Under the pieces are notes generated by a model. That model was not told the origin of the DNA, ran no database searches, and saw only the letters and a program-made list of their open reading frames with translations. Shown piece after piece: positions 36,701 through 43,526 of a stretch of DNA of 43,526 nucleotides (positions are counted from its first letter, which is position 1; each line of letters opens with the position of its first letter). Source of the DNA: Streptococcus equinus ATCC 9812 (GTDB lineage: Bacteria; Bacillota; Bacilli; Lactobacillales; Streptococcaceae); contig NZ_GL698430.1 in the NCBI RefSeq assembly GCF_000187265.1, positions 1-43,526 on the forward strand. Reading direction: 5' to 3'. The translations under genes were made by a program, and so were the position numbers.

Positions 36701-37525
36701 CATATCCATCAATGTTTGTGGTCTTTCAGAACGACCTAGTTCATCACGCATAGCAATGTATTTATCATAAGTTGCTTGCAATTGTTTTTGGAATTTAGAC
36801 GCTGAGAAATTAATGTGTTTAAGCTCAGTTTCAAATGTTGTGTGACGACAGTGGTCTGACCAATAAGTATCTAAAACTTTCAATTCAGTTTCAGTTGGCA
36901 CACGCCCAATTGATTTGAAATAAGCTTGGATGAATACAAGGTCATCAACTTCCATCGCCAAACCTTGCTCAGCTTTATAATCAGCAAATTCAGCTGCCGT
37001 ATAAGTTTTGAAGAAATCAAGAGTTGGAATTGTTTTATCAGATTCTGAAAATGCTTGAGGCGCAATACCCGTCGTAATATCTTTAAAACGAGAATCAACA
37101 GGATTAAGAAGATAATTCTTAACCGCATCAAGTTCAGCAGTATCAATATCTTTATTCACAAGATAAAGCTGCGCTGTATTAACTGTCACATCATTGCTAC
37201 TACCAAGAAGGAGCAAAGCTTCTTGTGATGAAGCTGCACGTTGGTCAAATTGACCAGGAAGTGACTCAATAGCAAAGAAAGCATAATTAGCAAGTTCAGC
37301 AACTACTTCATCTTCTGCCAAGATATTATCTGTAACTTGTTCAGAAAAGATATGTTTTTCAGCACGTTCAAAAAGTGAGTCTGCTAATCCAAAAACATCA
37401 TACACTTGAACAATACGCAAATCTGTCAAGCTTGTTAACTGAAGATTATGTTTAAGTTCTTTAACAAGCGCTTGAGCTTTGATGTTGAAATTTGATTTTT
37501 TCTCAACGAAAATTCGTTTATTCAT
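33800..37525 (-). CDS. purL: FGAM synthase, single-chain form
   Basis: PurL converts FGAR to FGAM using glutamine and ATP. The 1241-residue product is the long fused type: an N-terminal PurS-like part, the tandem synthetase half-domains (THNHPTEIEPFGGAATCIGG, GGKTGRDGVGGATGSSK), and a C-terminal class I glutaminase with Cys1080 in GICNGFQA and His1210/Glu1212 in MGHSER. Its N-terminal start, MNKRIFVEKKSNFNIKAQAL, is of the streptococcal/clostridial kind. It follows purC by 49 bp. Confidence 0.96.
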   Translation of the reverse strand: MNKRIFVEKKSNFNIKAQALVKELKHNLQLTSLTDLRIVQVYDVFGLADSLFERAEKHIFSEQVTDNILAEDEVVAELANYAFFAIESLPGQFDQRAASSQEALLLLGSSNDVTVNTAQLYLVNKDIDTAELDAVKNYLLNPVDSRFKDITTGIAPQAFSESDKTIPTLDFFKTYTAAEFADYKAEQGLAMEVDDLVFIQAYFKSIGRVPTETELKVLDTYWSDHCRHTTFETELKHINFSASKFQKQLQATYDKYIAMRDELGRSERPQTLMDMATIFGRYERANGRLDDMEVSDEINACSVEIEVDVNGVKEPWLLMFKNETHNHPTEIEPFGGAATCIGGAIRDPLSGRSYVYQAMRISGAGDITTPISETRLGKLPQQVISKIAAHGYSSYGNQIGLATTYIKEYFHPGFVAKRMELGTVVGAAPKGNVVREKPEAGDVVILLGGKTGRDGVGGATGSSKVQTVESVETAGAEVQKGNAIEERKIQRLFRNGNVTRLIKKSNDFGAGGVCVAIGELADGLEIDLNKVPLKYQGLNGTEIAISESQERMAVVVRPKDVEAFVEECHKENIDAVVVATVTEKPNLVMTWNGQTIVDIERRFLDTNGVRVVVDANVVDSTVDMPEQRKTSATTLEADTVNVLSDLNHASQKGLQTIFDSSVGRSTVNHPIGGRYQITPTESSVQKLPVQNGVTTTASVMAQGFNPYIAEWSPYHGAAYAVIEATARLVATGANWSKARFSYQEYFQRMDKKSERFGQPVSALLGSIEAQIQLGLPSIGGKDSMSGTFEELTVPPTLVAFGVTTADSRKVLSPEFKAAGENVYYIPGQAISQDIDFDLIKANFAKFEAIQKAHHITSASAVKYGGVMESLALASFGNHIGAKVELAELATSLTAQLGGFIFTSAEEIADAVKIGETTADFTLTVNGVNLACEKLLSAFEGTLEEVYPTEFEQSTKLEEVPAVASDAVIKASQKVAEPLVYIPVFPGTNSEYDSAKAFEQAGAKVNLVPFVTLNEAAIEASVDTMVDNINKANIIFFAGGFSAADEPDGSAKFIINILLNQKVRAAIDAFIEKGGLIIGICNGFQALVKSGLLPYGNFEDATETSPTLFYNDANQHVAKMVETRIANTNSPWLAGVEVGDVYAIPVSHGEGKFVVTDEEFAELRDNGQIFSQYVDFDGKPSMDSKYNPNGSVNAIEGITSKNGQIIGKMGHSERYEDGLFQNIPGNKDQHLFRSAVEYFTKA

Positions 37526-37574
37526 TTTTTACCCTTTTTAGAAATTCTTTTGACACTCTAGAAATCGCAATTAC

Positions 37575-38285
37575 TTAGTCAAGTTCTTTTAGTTTTTCAA
37601 GAACCACTTCGTAAACATCAGTCAAACTACCCAAGTCACGACGGAAAACATCTTTATCCATGTGGTGACCTTCAGCATCCCAAAGGCGGCAGTTATCTGG
37701 TGAAAATTCATCCGCAAGAATAATTTTGCCATCTTTGTCTTTACCAAATTCCAATTTGAAATCAATCAAAGTAAGACCGATTTGTTTGAACCATTCTTTC
37801 AAAAGTTCGTTAATACGACGTGTTTCAGCTTTGATGTAAGCAATGTCTTCTTCACTTGCAATTCCAAGGAATTTCACATGTTCATCATTAATGAATGGAT
37901 CATCCAATTCGTCATTCTTATAGTAGAACTCAACGATCGGTGTATCTAATTTAATACCTTCTTCAACACCAAAACGTTTTGAGAATGACCCAGCAGTAAC
38001 ATTACGCAAAACAACTTCAAGTGGAACAATATCAACTTTTTTGTTCAATTGTTCGGTTTCTGACAATTGTTTAACAAAATGAGTGGCTACACCTGCTTCA
38101 TTCAATTTTGTAAAAATTAAAGATGAGATTTGATTATTAAGAACGCCTTTACCTTTAATAGTCTCTTTTCGAGCACCATTAAGCATAGTAGCTTGATCTT
38201 TGTAGACTGAAATAATCAAGTTCTCATCTTCTGAAGTTGTGTAAATATCTTTAGCTTTTCCCGTATAAATTAGTTGTCGTGACAT
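37575..38285 (-). CDS. purC: SAICAR synthase
   Basis: PurC joins CAIR and aspartate with ATP. The 236-residue product has [20 protein letters not shown], the nucleotide-binding start, and [20 protein letters not shown] and SPDNCRLWD. It is the first gene of the first purine block, with a strong promoter and a short 27-nt leader carrying two CGAA motifs. The ribosome-binding site GAAAGG is 11 nt from the ATG, slightly far. Confidence 0.97.
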   Translation of the reverse strand: MSRQLIYTGKAKDIYTTSEDENLIISVYKDQATMLNGARKETIKGKGVLNNQISSLIFTKLNEAGVATHFVKQLSETEQLNKKVDIVPLEVVLRNVTAGSFSKRFGVEEGIKLDTPIVEFYYKNDELDDPFINDEHVKFLGIASEEDIAYIKAETRRINELLKEWFKQIGLTLIDFKLEFGKDKDGKIILADEFSPDNCRLWDAEGHHMDKDVFRRDLGSLTDVYEVVLEKLKELD

Positions 38286-38288
38286 GTT

Positions 38289-38301
38289 TTTGTTCGCCTT
38301 T
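38289..38301 (-). promoter_or_regulatory. PurBox-like motif in the purC leader
   Basis: AAAGGCGAACAAA on the minus strand matches AWWWCCGAACWWT at 10 of 13 positions and overlaps the ribosome-binding site; a second CGAA lies just upstream. No inverted partner was found, so PurR binding here is only a possibility. Confidence 0.35.
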
Positions 38302-38318
38302 CGCTTTTATTCTACTAA

Positions 38319-38347
38319 ATTTTAACACATGCTCAAACCAATTTCAA
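38319..38347 (-). promoter_or_regulatory. Promoter of the purC-purH block
   Basis: On the minus strand TTGAAA (38347-38342) and TAAAAT (38324-38319) are exactly 17 bp apart. Transcription would begin near 38312. Confidence 0.78.
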
Positions 38348-38381
38348 CATTTAACAGACTTTTTAATGAAATAAAATTAAA

Positions 38382-38404
38382 AACGTCCGCTTTTTGCGAA
38401 CGTT
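38382..38404 (-). terminator. Terminator of plsX-acpP
   Basis: On the minus strand AACGTTCGC pairs with GCGGACGTT (one U-G pair) around AAAAA, followed by TTTAATTTTATTT. A T-run also follows on the plus strand. It begins just after the acpP stop codon. Confidence 0.8.
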
Positions 38405-38410
38405 TTTTCT

Positions 38411-38653
38411 TTATTTTACTCTATTATAGAGATATTCCATCATTTCTCCCATACATTTCATGTCTTCAACATCTTCATCAGGGATTTCCAAATGGAATTC
38501 ATCTTCAAGATTGATAACAAATTCTGTCAAAGCAATAGAATCAACTCCCAAATCATCGTGGAGACTCGTTGTTTGTGTAATCTCCAAATCAGGCTTATTC
38601 ATCTGCTCCTTGATGATGAAACTAATCCTTTCAAAAATAGCCTCTTTTGTCAT
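38411..38653 (-). CDS. acpP: Acyl carrier protein (plsX-linked copy)
   Basis: The 80-residue acidic product has the phosphopantetheine attachment site LGVDSIALTEFV, with Ser39. Streptococci usually carry another ACP in the main fatty acid synthesis cluster; this copy beside plsX is probably the one linked to phospholipid acyl transfer. It begins 17 bp after plsX and shares its promoter. Confidence 0.93.
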   Translation of the reverse strand: MTKEAIFERISFIIKEQMNKPDLEITQTTSLHDDLGVDSIALTEFVINLEDEFHLEIPDEDVEDMKCMGEMMEYLYNRVK

Positions 38654-38670
38654 CTCATCCTCCCTTTTCG

Positions 38671-39666
38671 TTAATCTTTCAGTGTGAATGCTTCTACTAA
38701 TTGACCAACAACATTAGTATCTAACATCTTACGAGCTTGTCTAATAGTATAATAAACAGCTTGCGCATCACTTGAACCATGGCATTTGACAACAGGTGTT
38801 TTAAGTCCGAAAAGAACTGCTCCACCAGCACTTGAATAATCCATAGTATCTTTCAAACTATACAAGCTATCTTTCAATAGAAGAGCACCTAATTTAGCCT
38901 TGAATCCGCCTGATTTAATAGAAGATTTCAAAGCCCCCATAATGTTAAGAGCAGTTCCTTCCATTGTTTTAAGAACAGCGTTTCCTGTGAAACCATCTGA
39001 TACCACAACATCAGCAACACCATTCATCAAATCACGCGCTTCAACATTTCCAACAAAATTCAAGGTGTCATCTTCAGCTAATAAAGCATAAGTTTCCTTG
39101 TGAAGAGGATCACCTTTAGTAGATTCTGTACCATTATTAAGCAAACCAACACGTGGTTTATCAATCCCGCGAACATTCTTAGCATAAAATGAACCTAAGA
39201 TAGCATACTGATGCAAATGTTTTGGTGTATTTTCAGCATTAGCACCAAGGTCTAGCATATCGTATCCTTTGCCATCCAAAGTTGGTAATGTAGACATAAG
39301 ACCTGGACGATCAATCCCTTTAATACGTCCAACTACAAACAAGCCTGCTGCTAGAAGAGCACCTGTATTTCCTGCAGAAATAACAGCGTCCGCTTCACCT
39401 TCTTTGACAGCTTTGGCACCAAGCACCATACTTGCTTTCTTTTTACGACGAATTGCTTTAGCCGGCTCATCATCTGAATTAATTTTTTCATCTGTATGAA
39501 TAATTGACACACGCTCTGTCGCTGTCAAATATTTTTTAATTTTTGCTTCATCTCCATAAAGTTGAACCTCAATATCTGAGAATTCGGCTACGGCACGATT
39601 GACTCCTTCAACAATAGCTTTAGGAGCATTGTCCCCACCCATAGCATCAATAGCAATTTTTTTCAT
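38671..39666 (-). CDS. plsX: Phosphate acyltransferase PlsX
   Basis: PlsX converts acyl-ACP to acyl-phosphate, the donor used by PlsY for phosphatidic acid synthesis. From the ATG at 39666 ([20 protein letters not shown]), preceded by GAGGAAAT, it has 331 residues. [14 protein letters not shown] and [17 protein letters not shown] are family landmarks. A 39-codon in-frame extension covers the promoter and recO terminator and is not real. Confidence 0.97.
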   Translation of the reverse strand: MKKIAIDAMGGDNAPKAIVEGVNRAVAEFSDIEVQLYGDEAKIKKYLTATERVSIIHTDEKINSDDEPAKAIRRKKKASMVLGAKAVKEGEADAVISAGNTGALLAAGLFVVGRIKGIDRPGLMSTLPTLDGKGYDMLDLGANAENTPKHLHQYAILGSFYAKNVRGIDKPRVGLLNNGTESTKGDPLHKETYALLAEDDTLNFVGNVEARDLMNGVADVVVSDGFTGNAVLKTMEGTALNIMGALKSSIKSGGFKAKLGALLLKDSLYSLKDTMDYSSAGGAVLFGLKTPVVKCHGSSDAQAVYYTIRQARKMLDTNVVGQLVEAFTLKD

Positions 39667-39696
39667 ATGAATTTCCTCACAAAACATTATCGCTTT

Positions 39697-39725
39697 ATTA
39701 TAGCATGATTCGAGTTTTTTTTCAT
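39697..39725 (-). promoter_or_regulatory. Promoter of plsX-acpP
   Basis: On the minus strand a perfect TATAAT (39702-39697) with an extended TGC has ATGAAA 17 bp upstream (39725-39720). The ATG of plsX is about 30 nt downstream. Confidence 0.7.
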
Positions 39726-39752
39726 TTTTCGAAAATAGCAGAGCAACTTTCA

Positions 39753-39799
39753 GAAAAAAGCCACCTGACAAACACAGCAACAAGTGTTTATCAAGTGAC
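39753..39799 (-). terminator. Terminator of the aminotransferase-recO unit
   Basis: On the minus strand a 16-bp stem (39799-39784 with 39775-39760) includes several G-U pairs and is followed by TTTTTTCTG. It begins at the recO stop codon. Confidence 0.88.
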
Positions 39800-39801
39800 C
39801 T

Positions 39802-40557
39802 TTATTTCATAATATTTCCCCAAGAACCTAAATCATCGATGAACTTCTTACTCTTCAATCGAACACCGACATAGTTATCATAGATATCATCGATAAATAA
39901 ACGCAGTTTTCGTTTCATGTCAGGTTTAACCGAAATTGTCTTTAACTCATCAAATTGAATGGCTTGAAAACGATCAAGGAGATAAAGCATATTTGGATCA
40001 ACATGACTTCGATGCTCATCTTTTGCATAATGCTCTGGGCAAAGCAAGCCAGTATACTTATGAGAAAAATCAAAAGGAAGTCCTACACGATGACAAAATG
40101 CACATTCATGCAGATTCAGACTAATACCAAAGCGCTCCAAAATCTGAATCTCAAAGATATTCGTCAAGATTTCATAATCAAGACCCTCTTCCATCAAAGA
40201 TAAAGTCTTGTTCAAAAAAGCAAACAACTGCGAATCAGCCACATTATCAGGCACAGCAGCATCAGCCAAAGAAGTTACATAAGAAGCATATGACAACTTA
40301 AATAAATCAGCATTGATTTCCTTAAACGAAGCCACTTCCTTATAATCCTCGATGAACGACAAACCATTGTCGTTAATTTTCACGATAAATTTAGCAATGG
40401 TCAACGGCTGAATCACAGAATTAAAGCGAGATTTTCCCGCATGTCTCACAAAAAACATATGCTTGCCATCTGTTTCTGTAAAAATCTTAACTAGTTTGTC
40501 ATCCTCACGATAATTGCGATTATAGAGGACAAGACCATAAGTTTCTTTAGTTTGCAT
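39802..40557 (-). CDS. recO: DNA repair protein RecO
   Basis: RecO helps load RecA on gapped DNA with RecF and RecR and anneals single strands. The 251-residue product has the N-terminal OB-fold ([20 protein letters not shown]) and a C-terminal helical domain with a degenerate zinc finger (CAFCHRVG, then CPEHY). It overlaps the aminotransferase gene by 11 nt, so translation is probably coupled. Confidence 0.95.
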   Translation of the reverse strand: MQTKETYGLVLYNRNYREDDKLVKIFTETDGKHMFFVRHAGKSRFNSVIQPLTIAKFIVKINDNGLSFIEDYKEVASFKEINADLFKLSYASYVTSLADAAVPDNVADSQLFAFLNKTLSLMEEGLDYEILTNIFEIQILERFGISLNLHECAFCHRVGLPFDFSHKYTGLLCPEHYAKDEHRSHVDPNMLYLLDRFQAIQFDELKTISVKPDMKRKLRLFIDDIYDNYVGVRLKSKKFIDDLGSWGNIMK

Positions 40558-41722
40558 GTTCTTCCATAAATTCTTTCAAACGATCCATCGCTGTAGTAAT
40601 TGTTTCCATGCTAGCTGCGTAAGATAAACGAACATAACCTTCACCGTACTGACCAAAGGCAACACCTGGGATAAAGGCAACAGCCTTTTCACGCGCGAAA
40701 CTTTGACAGAATTTAAATGAATCTTGTTCATAACCAGCAGGAATTTTGGCAAAGATATAGAAAGCTCCATCTGGTTTAATAATCTTAAATCCAAGAGCAG
40801 ACATTTTATCCATAATATAATCACGACGTTTCAAATACTCAGCTTTCATTGGAAGAGCATCATCTTTACCAACAGAAAGAGCTTCAATAGCCGCAAATTG
40901 TGCCATCGTCGCTGCAGCCGTTACCAAATATTGGTGACTCTTAATCAACTGAGCAGTGAAAACAGCAGGCGCAAAAACCAAACCAATTCGCCAACCAGTC
41001 ATGGCATGAGATTTAGACAGACCATTAATCAAAATAGTTTGTTCTGGAAGGTACTCAGCAATCGATACGTGAGGTTCATTACTATAAGTCAACTCAGCAT
41101 AAACTTCATCAGAAATTACAAAAACATCATATTTCTTGAGCACATCAGCCAACTCTTTGATTTGTTTACGTGAATAAGTCACACCAGTCGGATTCGTTGG
41201 ATAATTTAGCAAAACCGCTTTTAGCTTATCACCTTGTTCTAAAATTGCTTTTTCAAGCATTTCTGGCGTCAAAACAAAATCATTATCAGTTGTATCAATT
41301 TCAACAATTTCAGCACCCACAAGATTAGCAATCGGTTCATAACCTGGATAGGCTGGCGCTGGCAAAAGAACTGTATCACCAGGTTCTAAAATAGCAGTCA
41401 ATGTAGCTGATAGAGCTTCAGTAGCTCCAATTGTAACCAAAATTTCATTGTCAGGGTTGTATGACAAATTGTACTTTGTTTTTACAAAATCAGCTGCAGC
41501 TTGACGAAGAGCAGGTAAACCAGCCATACCAGTATAATGTGACTGATTGGCATCAATTGCAGCCTTAGCTGCTTCTTTAACATGATCAGGTGTTGTAAAA
41601 TCAGGCTCACCAAGAGTCAGTTTCATAATCCCTGGTACATCCGAAATGGATTGATCAAATTGGCGAATTAACGACACTTCAATCTTATCTAAATTTTTAT
41701 TAAAACGATCTGTTAAACTCAT
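40547..41722 (-). CDS. Aromatic-type aminotransferase (class I, PLP)
   Basis: The 391-residue product has the fold type I aminotransferase motifs: NYPTNPTG with Asn177, SDEVYAE with Asp205, the PLP lysine Lys237 in [15 protein letters not shown], and a C-terminal arginine in YVRLSYAAS. It resembles streptococcal/lactococcal AraT, which transaminates aromatic amino acids; aspartate or broader specificity cannot be ruled out. It is followed by recO with overlapping ends and preceded by a two-site promoter region. Confidence 0.9.
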   Translation of the reverse strand: MSLTDRFNKNLDKIEVSLIRQFDQSISDVPGIMKLTLGEPDFTTPDHVKEAAKAAIDANQSHYTGMAGLPALRQAAADFVKTKYNLSYNPDNEILVTIGATEALSATLTAILEPGDTVLLPAPAYPGYEPIANLVGAEIVEIDTTDNDFVLTPEMLEKAILEQGDKLKAVLLNYPTNPTGVTYSRKQIKELADVLKKYDVFVISDEVYAELTYSNEPHVSIAEYLPEQTILINGLSKSHAMTGWRIGLVFAPAVFTAQLIKSHQYLVTAAATMAQFAAIEALSVGKDDALPMKAEYLKRRDYIMDKMSALGFKIIKPDGAFYIFAKIPAGYEQDSFKFCQSFAREKAVAFIPGVAFGQYGEGYVRLSYAASMETITTAMDRLKEFMEEHAN

Positions 41723-41751
41723 AGTTTCACCTCAAAAATCTAATTACATCT

Positions 41752-41778
41752 ATTATACATAAAATTCTAATAATTATA
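41752..41778 (-). promoter_or_regulatory. Promoter region of the aminotransferase gene
   Basis: Two perfect TATAAT sequences on the minus strand (41778-41773 and 41757-41752) lie before the ATG. The proximal one follows TATG, an extended -10; the distal one has TTGTGG 18 bp upstream. Which is used cannot be read from sequence. Confidence 0.55.
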
Positions 41779-41850
41779 CACCCTTTTTTGATTTAGCCAC
41801 AACGAACTCCAAAAAGAGATTTTGTAAGTTATTCACATGTGCACAGTCCA

Positions 41851-41881
41851 AAATAAAAACCGCTGGCAGATAAACCAACGA
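41851..41881 (-). terminator. Terminator of prs
   Basis: On the minus strand CGTTGG pairs with CCAGCG (one T-G pair) and GTTTTTATTTT follows. T-runs lie on both sides, so it may work in both directions. Confidence 0.7.
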
Positions 41882-41908
41882 TTTTTTTACTTACTCTAAA
41901 ATTAATTA

Positions 41909-42880
41909 TTAACGGTCGTTAACTCCCACTTCAAACAATGGTGACAACGGACGTTTTTCATGAATACGAGTAATTGCTTCTGCAATTAATTCTGCAATTG
42001 AAATTTGTTCAATTTTATCAATTAAACGTTCTTCTGGAAGGTAAATGGTATCCAAAACTACCAATTTCTTAATAGCTGAATTTTGGATGTTATCAAGAGC
42101 TGGACCTGAAAGGACTGGGTGAGTACATGAAGCATAAACTTCTGTTGCACCAGCTTCAGCAAGAGCGTCAGCTGCGTGACAAATTGTACCTGCAGTATCA
42201 ATCATGTCATCAATCAAGATACATTTTTTACCTTTAACATTACCAATGATGTGCATAACTTCACTGGTATTCATTTTTGTAACACTACGACGTTTATCAA
42301 TGATAGCAATCGGTGTTTGGAGGAAGTGTGCCAATTTACGAGCACGTGTCACACCACCATGGTCAGGGCTAACAACAACAACATCGTCTCCGACCAATCC
42401 GTGACGATCGAAATAATCAGCGATCAATGGTGCACCCATCAAATGATCAACTGGAATATCAAAGAAGCCTTGAATTTGAGCAGCGTGCAAATCAACAGTC
42501 AAAAGACGATCAACACCTGCTACTTCAAGCATATTTGCTACTAATTTAGATGTAATTGGTTCGCGTGAACGAGCTTTACGGTCTTGACGTGCATATCCAT
42601 AATAAGGAATAACTACGCTAATTTTTTCAGCACTAGCACGTTTAAGAGCATCAACCATGATTAAGATTTCCATCAAATTATTATTAACTGGTGAGCTAGT
42701 TGATTGCAAAATAAAGACATGGTCGCCGCGAATTGATTCTTCAATATTGACTTGGATTTCACCATCAGAAAATTGACGTACAGATGATTTTCCGAGCTGA
42801 ATTCCCATAGCCGAAGCTACTTTTTCTGCTAATTCTTTGTTTGACGATAAGGCAAACAATTTTAAATCAGAATAAGACAT
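41909..42880 (-). CDS. prs: Ribose-phosphate pyrophosphokinase
   Basis: Prs makes PRPP from ribose 5-phosphate and ATP, the substrate of PurF and of pyrimidine, histidine and NAD synthesis. The start is the ATG at 42880 ([20 protein letters not shown]), within GGAGGAAATC spacing, giving 323 residues; an earlier in-frame TTG overlaps the ribosome-binding site. Motifs include [17 protein letters not shown] and the PRPP loop [13 protein letters not shown]. It has its own promoter and terminator. Confidence 0.97.
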   Translation of the reverse strand: MSYSDLKLFALSSNKELAEKVASAMGIQLGKSSVRQFSDGEIQVNIEESIRGDHVFILQSTSSPVNNNLMEILIMVDALKRASAEKISVVIPYYGYARQDRKARSREPITSKLVANMLEVAGVDRLLTVDLHAAQIQGFFDIPVDHLMGAPLIADYFDRHGLVGDDVVVVSPDHGGVTRARKLAHFLQTPIAIIDKRRSVTKMNTSEVMHIIGNVKGKKCILIDDMIDTAGTICHAADALAEAGATEVYASCTHPVLSGPALDNIQNSAIKKLVVLDTIYLPEERLIDKIEQISIAELIAEAITRIHEKRPLSPLFEVGVNDR

Positions 42881-42909
42881 GATTTCCTCCAAAGTTTTTA
42901 TCCTTTACC

Positions 42910-42938
42910 ATTTTAACGTTTTTTCGGCTTTTTTTCAA
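42910..42938 (-). promoter_or_regulatory. Promoter of prs
   Basis: On the minus strand TTGAAA (42938-42933) and TAAAAT (42915-42910) are exactly 17 bp apart, about 30 nt before the ATG. Confidence 0.75.
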
Positions 42939-42975
42939 TGACAAATGCGTTAAATCCGCTTAAATACAGGGAAAT

Positions 42976-43001
42976 AAAAAAAGAGAGGGGGAATCCCTCT
43001 C
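42976..43001 (-). terminator. Terminator of pcsB
   Basis: On the minus strand GAGAGGG pairs perfectly with CCCTCTC around a 5-nt loop, followed by TTTTTTTATTT. It begins about 10 nt after the stop codon. Confidence 0.9.
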
Positions 43002-43010
43002 ACAGATTTA

Positions 43011-43526
43011 TTATTGGTAGATGTAGTAGACAGTACCGCCACCCCAAGTTGATGAAGTTGGGTTAAACCATCCACGGTAGTTACCGATTGAAGAGTTACC
43101 AGAGTAGTTCGCTTCCATAACTTGGATGTTAGTTGAACTTTGAACAGCTGTTACGTAAGCAACGTGTCCGTATCCACCACCATCATATGGCCATACAGCG
43201 ACAGCACCAGCTTGTGGTGTAGTACCTACTGAATGACCTGCAGCTTGTGCGCTAGCAATCCATTGGTTTGCATTACCCCAATAGTTACCAACCCATGAAG
43301 CAAGTGATTTTACACCCCAAGTACATTGACCTACTGGGTAAGTGTTACCTGCTGTATTAGCTGATGGTGTTACTGAACTTGGTTTGGCAGCAGCTGATTG
43401 TGCTGCTGATGAAGTATTTTGTACTGGTTTAGCAGCTGGTTGTGCTGCTGATGAACTGTTTTGCGCTGGTGTAGTAGCAGTTGGTTGTTCTGCTGATGAA
43501 CTGTTTTGCGCTGGTGTAGTAGCAGC
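43011..43526 (-). CDS. pcsB: PcsB-like secreted CHAP-domain protein (partial, 3' end)
   Basis: Only the last 171 codons are in the window; the gene continues past 43526. The visible part has an Ala/Ser/Pro/Gln-rich linker with a 15-residue repeat ([14 protein letters not shown] type), then a CHAP amidase/peptidase domain with the catalytic Cys in [14 protein letters not shown] and His in [11 protein letters not shown], ending [10 protein letters not shown]. PcsB acts in cell-wall cleavage at division, driven by FtsEX. The pcsB-prs order is conserved in streptococci. The coiled-coil N-terminus and promoter are outside the window. Confidence 0.93.
   Translation of the reverse strand, partial: AATTPAQNSSSAEQPTATTPAQNSSSAAQPAAKPVQNTSSAAQSAAAKPSSVTPSANTAGNTYPVGQCTWGVKSLASWVGNYWGNANQWIASAQAAGHSVGTTPQAGAVAVWPYDGGGYGHVAYVTAVQSSTNIQVMEANYSGNSSIGNYRGWFNPTSSTWGGGTVYYIYQ
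43446..43525. repeat. 45-bp-period direct repeat in the pcsB linker
   Basis: A 35-bp sequence at 43446-43480 recurs exactly at 43491-43525, a 45-bp period that keeps the reading frame and encodes a 15-residue linker repeat. More copies could lie outside the window. Confidence 0.85.

Noticed and set aside
1..43526. CRISPR arrays, tRNA or rRNA genes, insertion sequences, prophage genes
   Set aside because: None was seen by eye. No regularly spaced repeats with unique spacers, tRNA-like cloverleaf or transposase-like ORF was found.

Overview
The window is an origin-proximal segment of a Streptococcus chromosome, low in G+C, with every recognisable protein gene on the minus strand. The run pcsB, prs, aminotransferase, recO, plsX, acpP, purine genes, comR, ruvB, thrC and the S10/spc/alpha ribosomal cluster is a classic streptococcal order. 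A 14-codon comS ending in SWWGL behind a ComR-like regulator points to the S. bovis/S. equinus complex (S. infantarius, S. lutetiensis, S. gallolyticus and relatives). That group placement is an inference.

Read in the direction of transcription (high to low coordinates), the window starts with the 3' part of pcsB, then prs, an aromatic-type aminotransferase with recO, and plsX-acpP. Purine synthesis follows in two blocks: purC-L-F-M-N-H, then purD-DUF523-purE-purK-small ORF-purB. Together they encode the whole path from PRPP to IMP plus adenylosuccinate lyase, with prs supplying PRPP. A pair of PurBox-like sites flanks the purD promoter. Next comes the competence switch: comR, an ECom-box palindrome overlapping the comR stop codon, and comS, directly followed by ruvB. 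Then come a three-gene unit (low-molecular-weight tyrosine phosphatase, MORN protein, OatA-like O-acetyltransferase), a short transcription unit with a tiny ORF, thrC and a MATE exporter. From 15.4 kb down to 0.8 kb lies the ribosomal supercluster rpsJ to rplQ, including secY, adk, infA and rpoA. It ends in a structured 3' UTR that fits the L17 downstream element, and a terminator. Bases 1-640 contain no gene but hold several inverted repeats.

The most interesting material is small and lies between genes. Two short RNAs of about 65 nt, one after ruvB and one after purH, each have a CiaR-type repeat (two TTAAG-containing hexamers 5 nt apart), exactly 10 nt, TATACT, a conserved stretch complementary to a start-codon region, and a terminator. 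They look like two cia-dependent small RNAs (csRNAs). Other points are the complete ComRS module with predicted pheromone LTSWWGL, a strong promoter-terminator unit encoding a 25-32 residue peptide upstream of thrC, a purB gene without its own Shine-Dalgarno behind a 6-residue mini-ORF, a predicted leaderless ruvB mRNA, and many hairpins in the gaps of the ribosomal cluster. All promoter, terminator and RNA calls were made by eye from the sequence.
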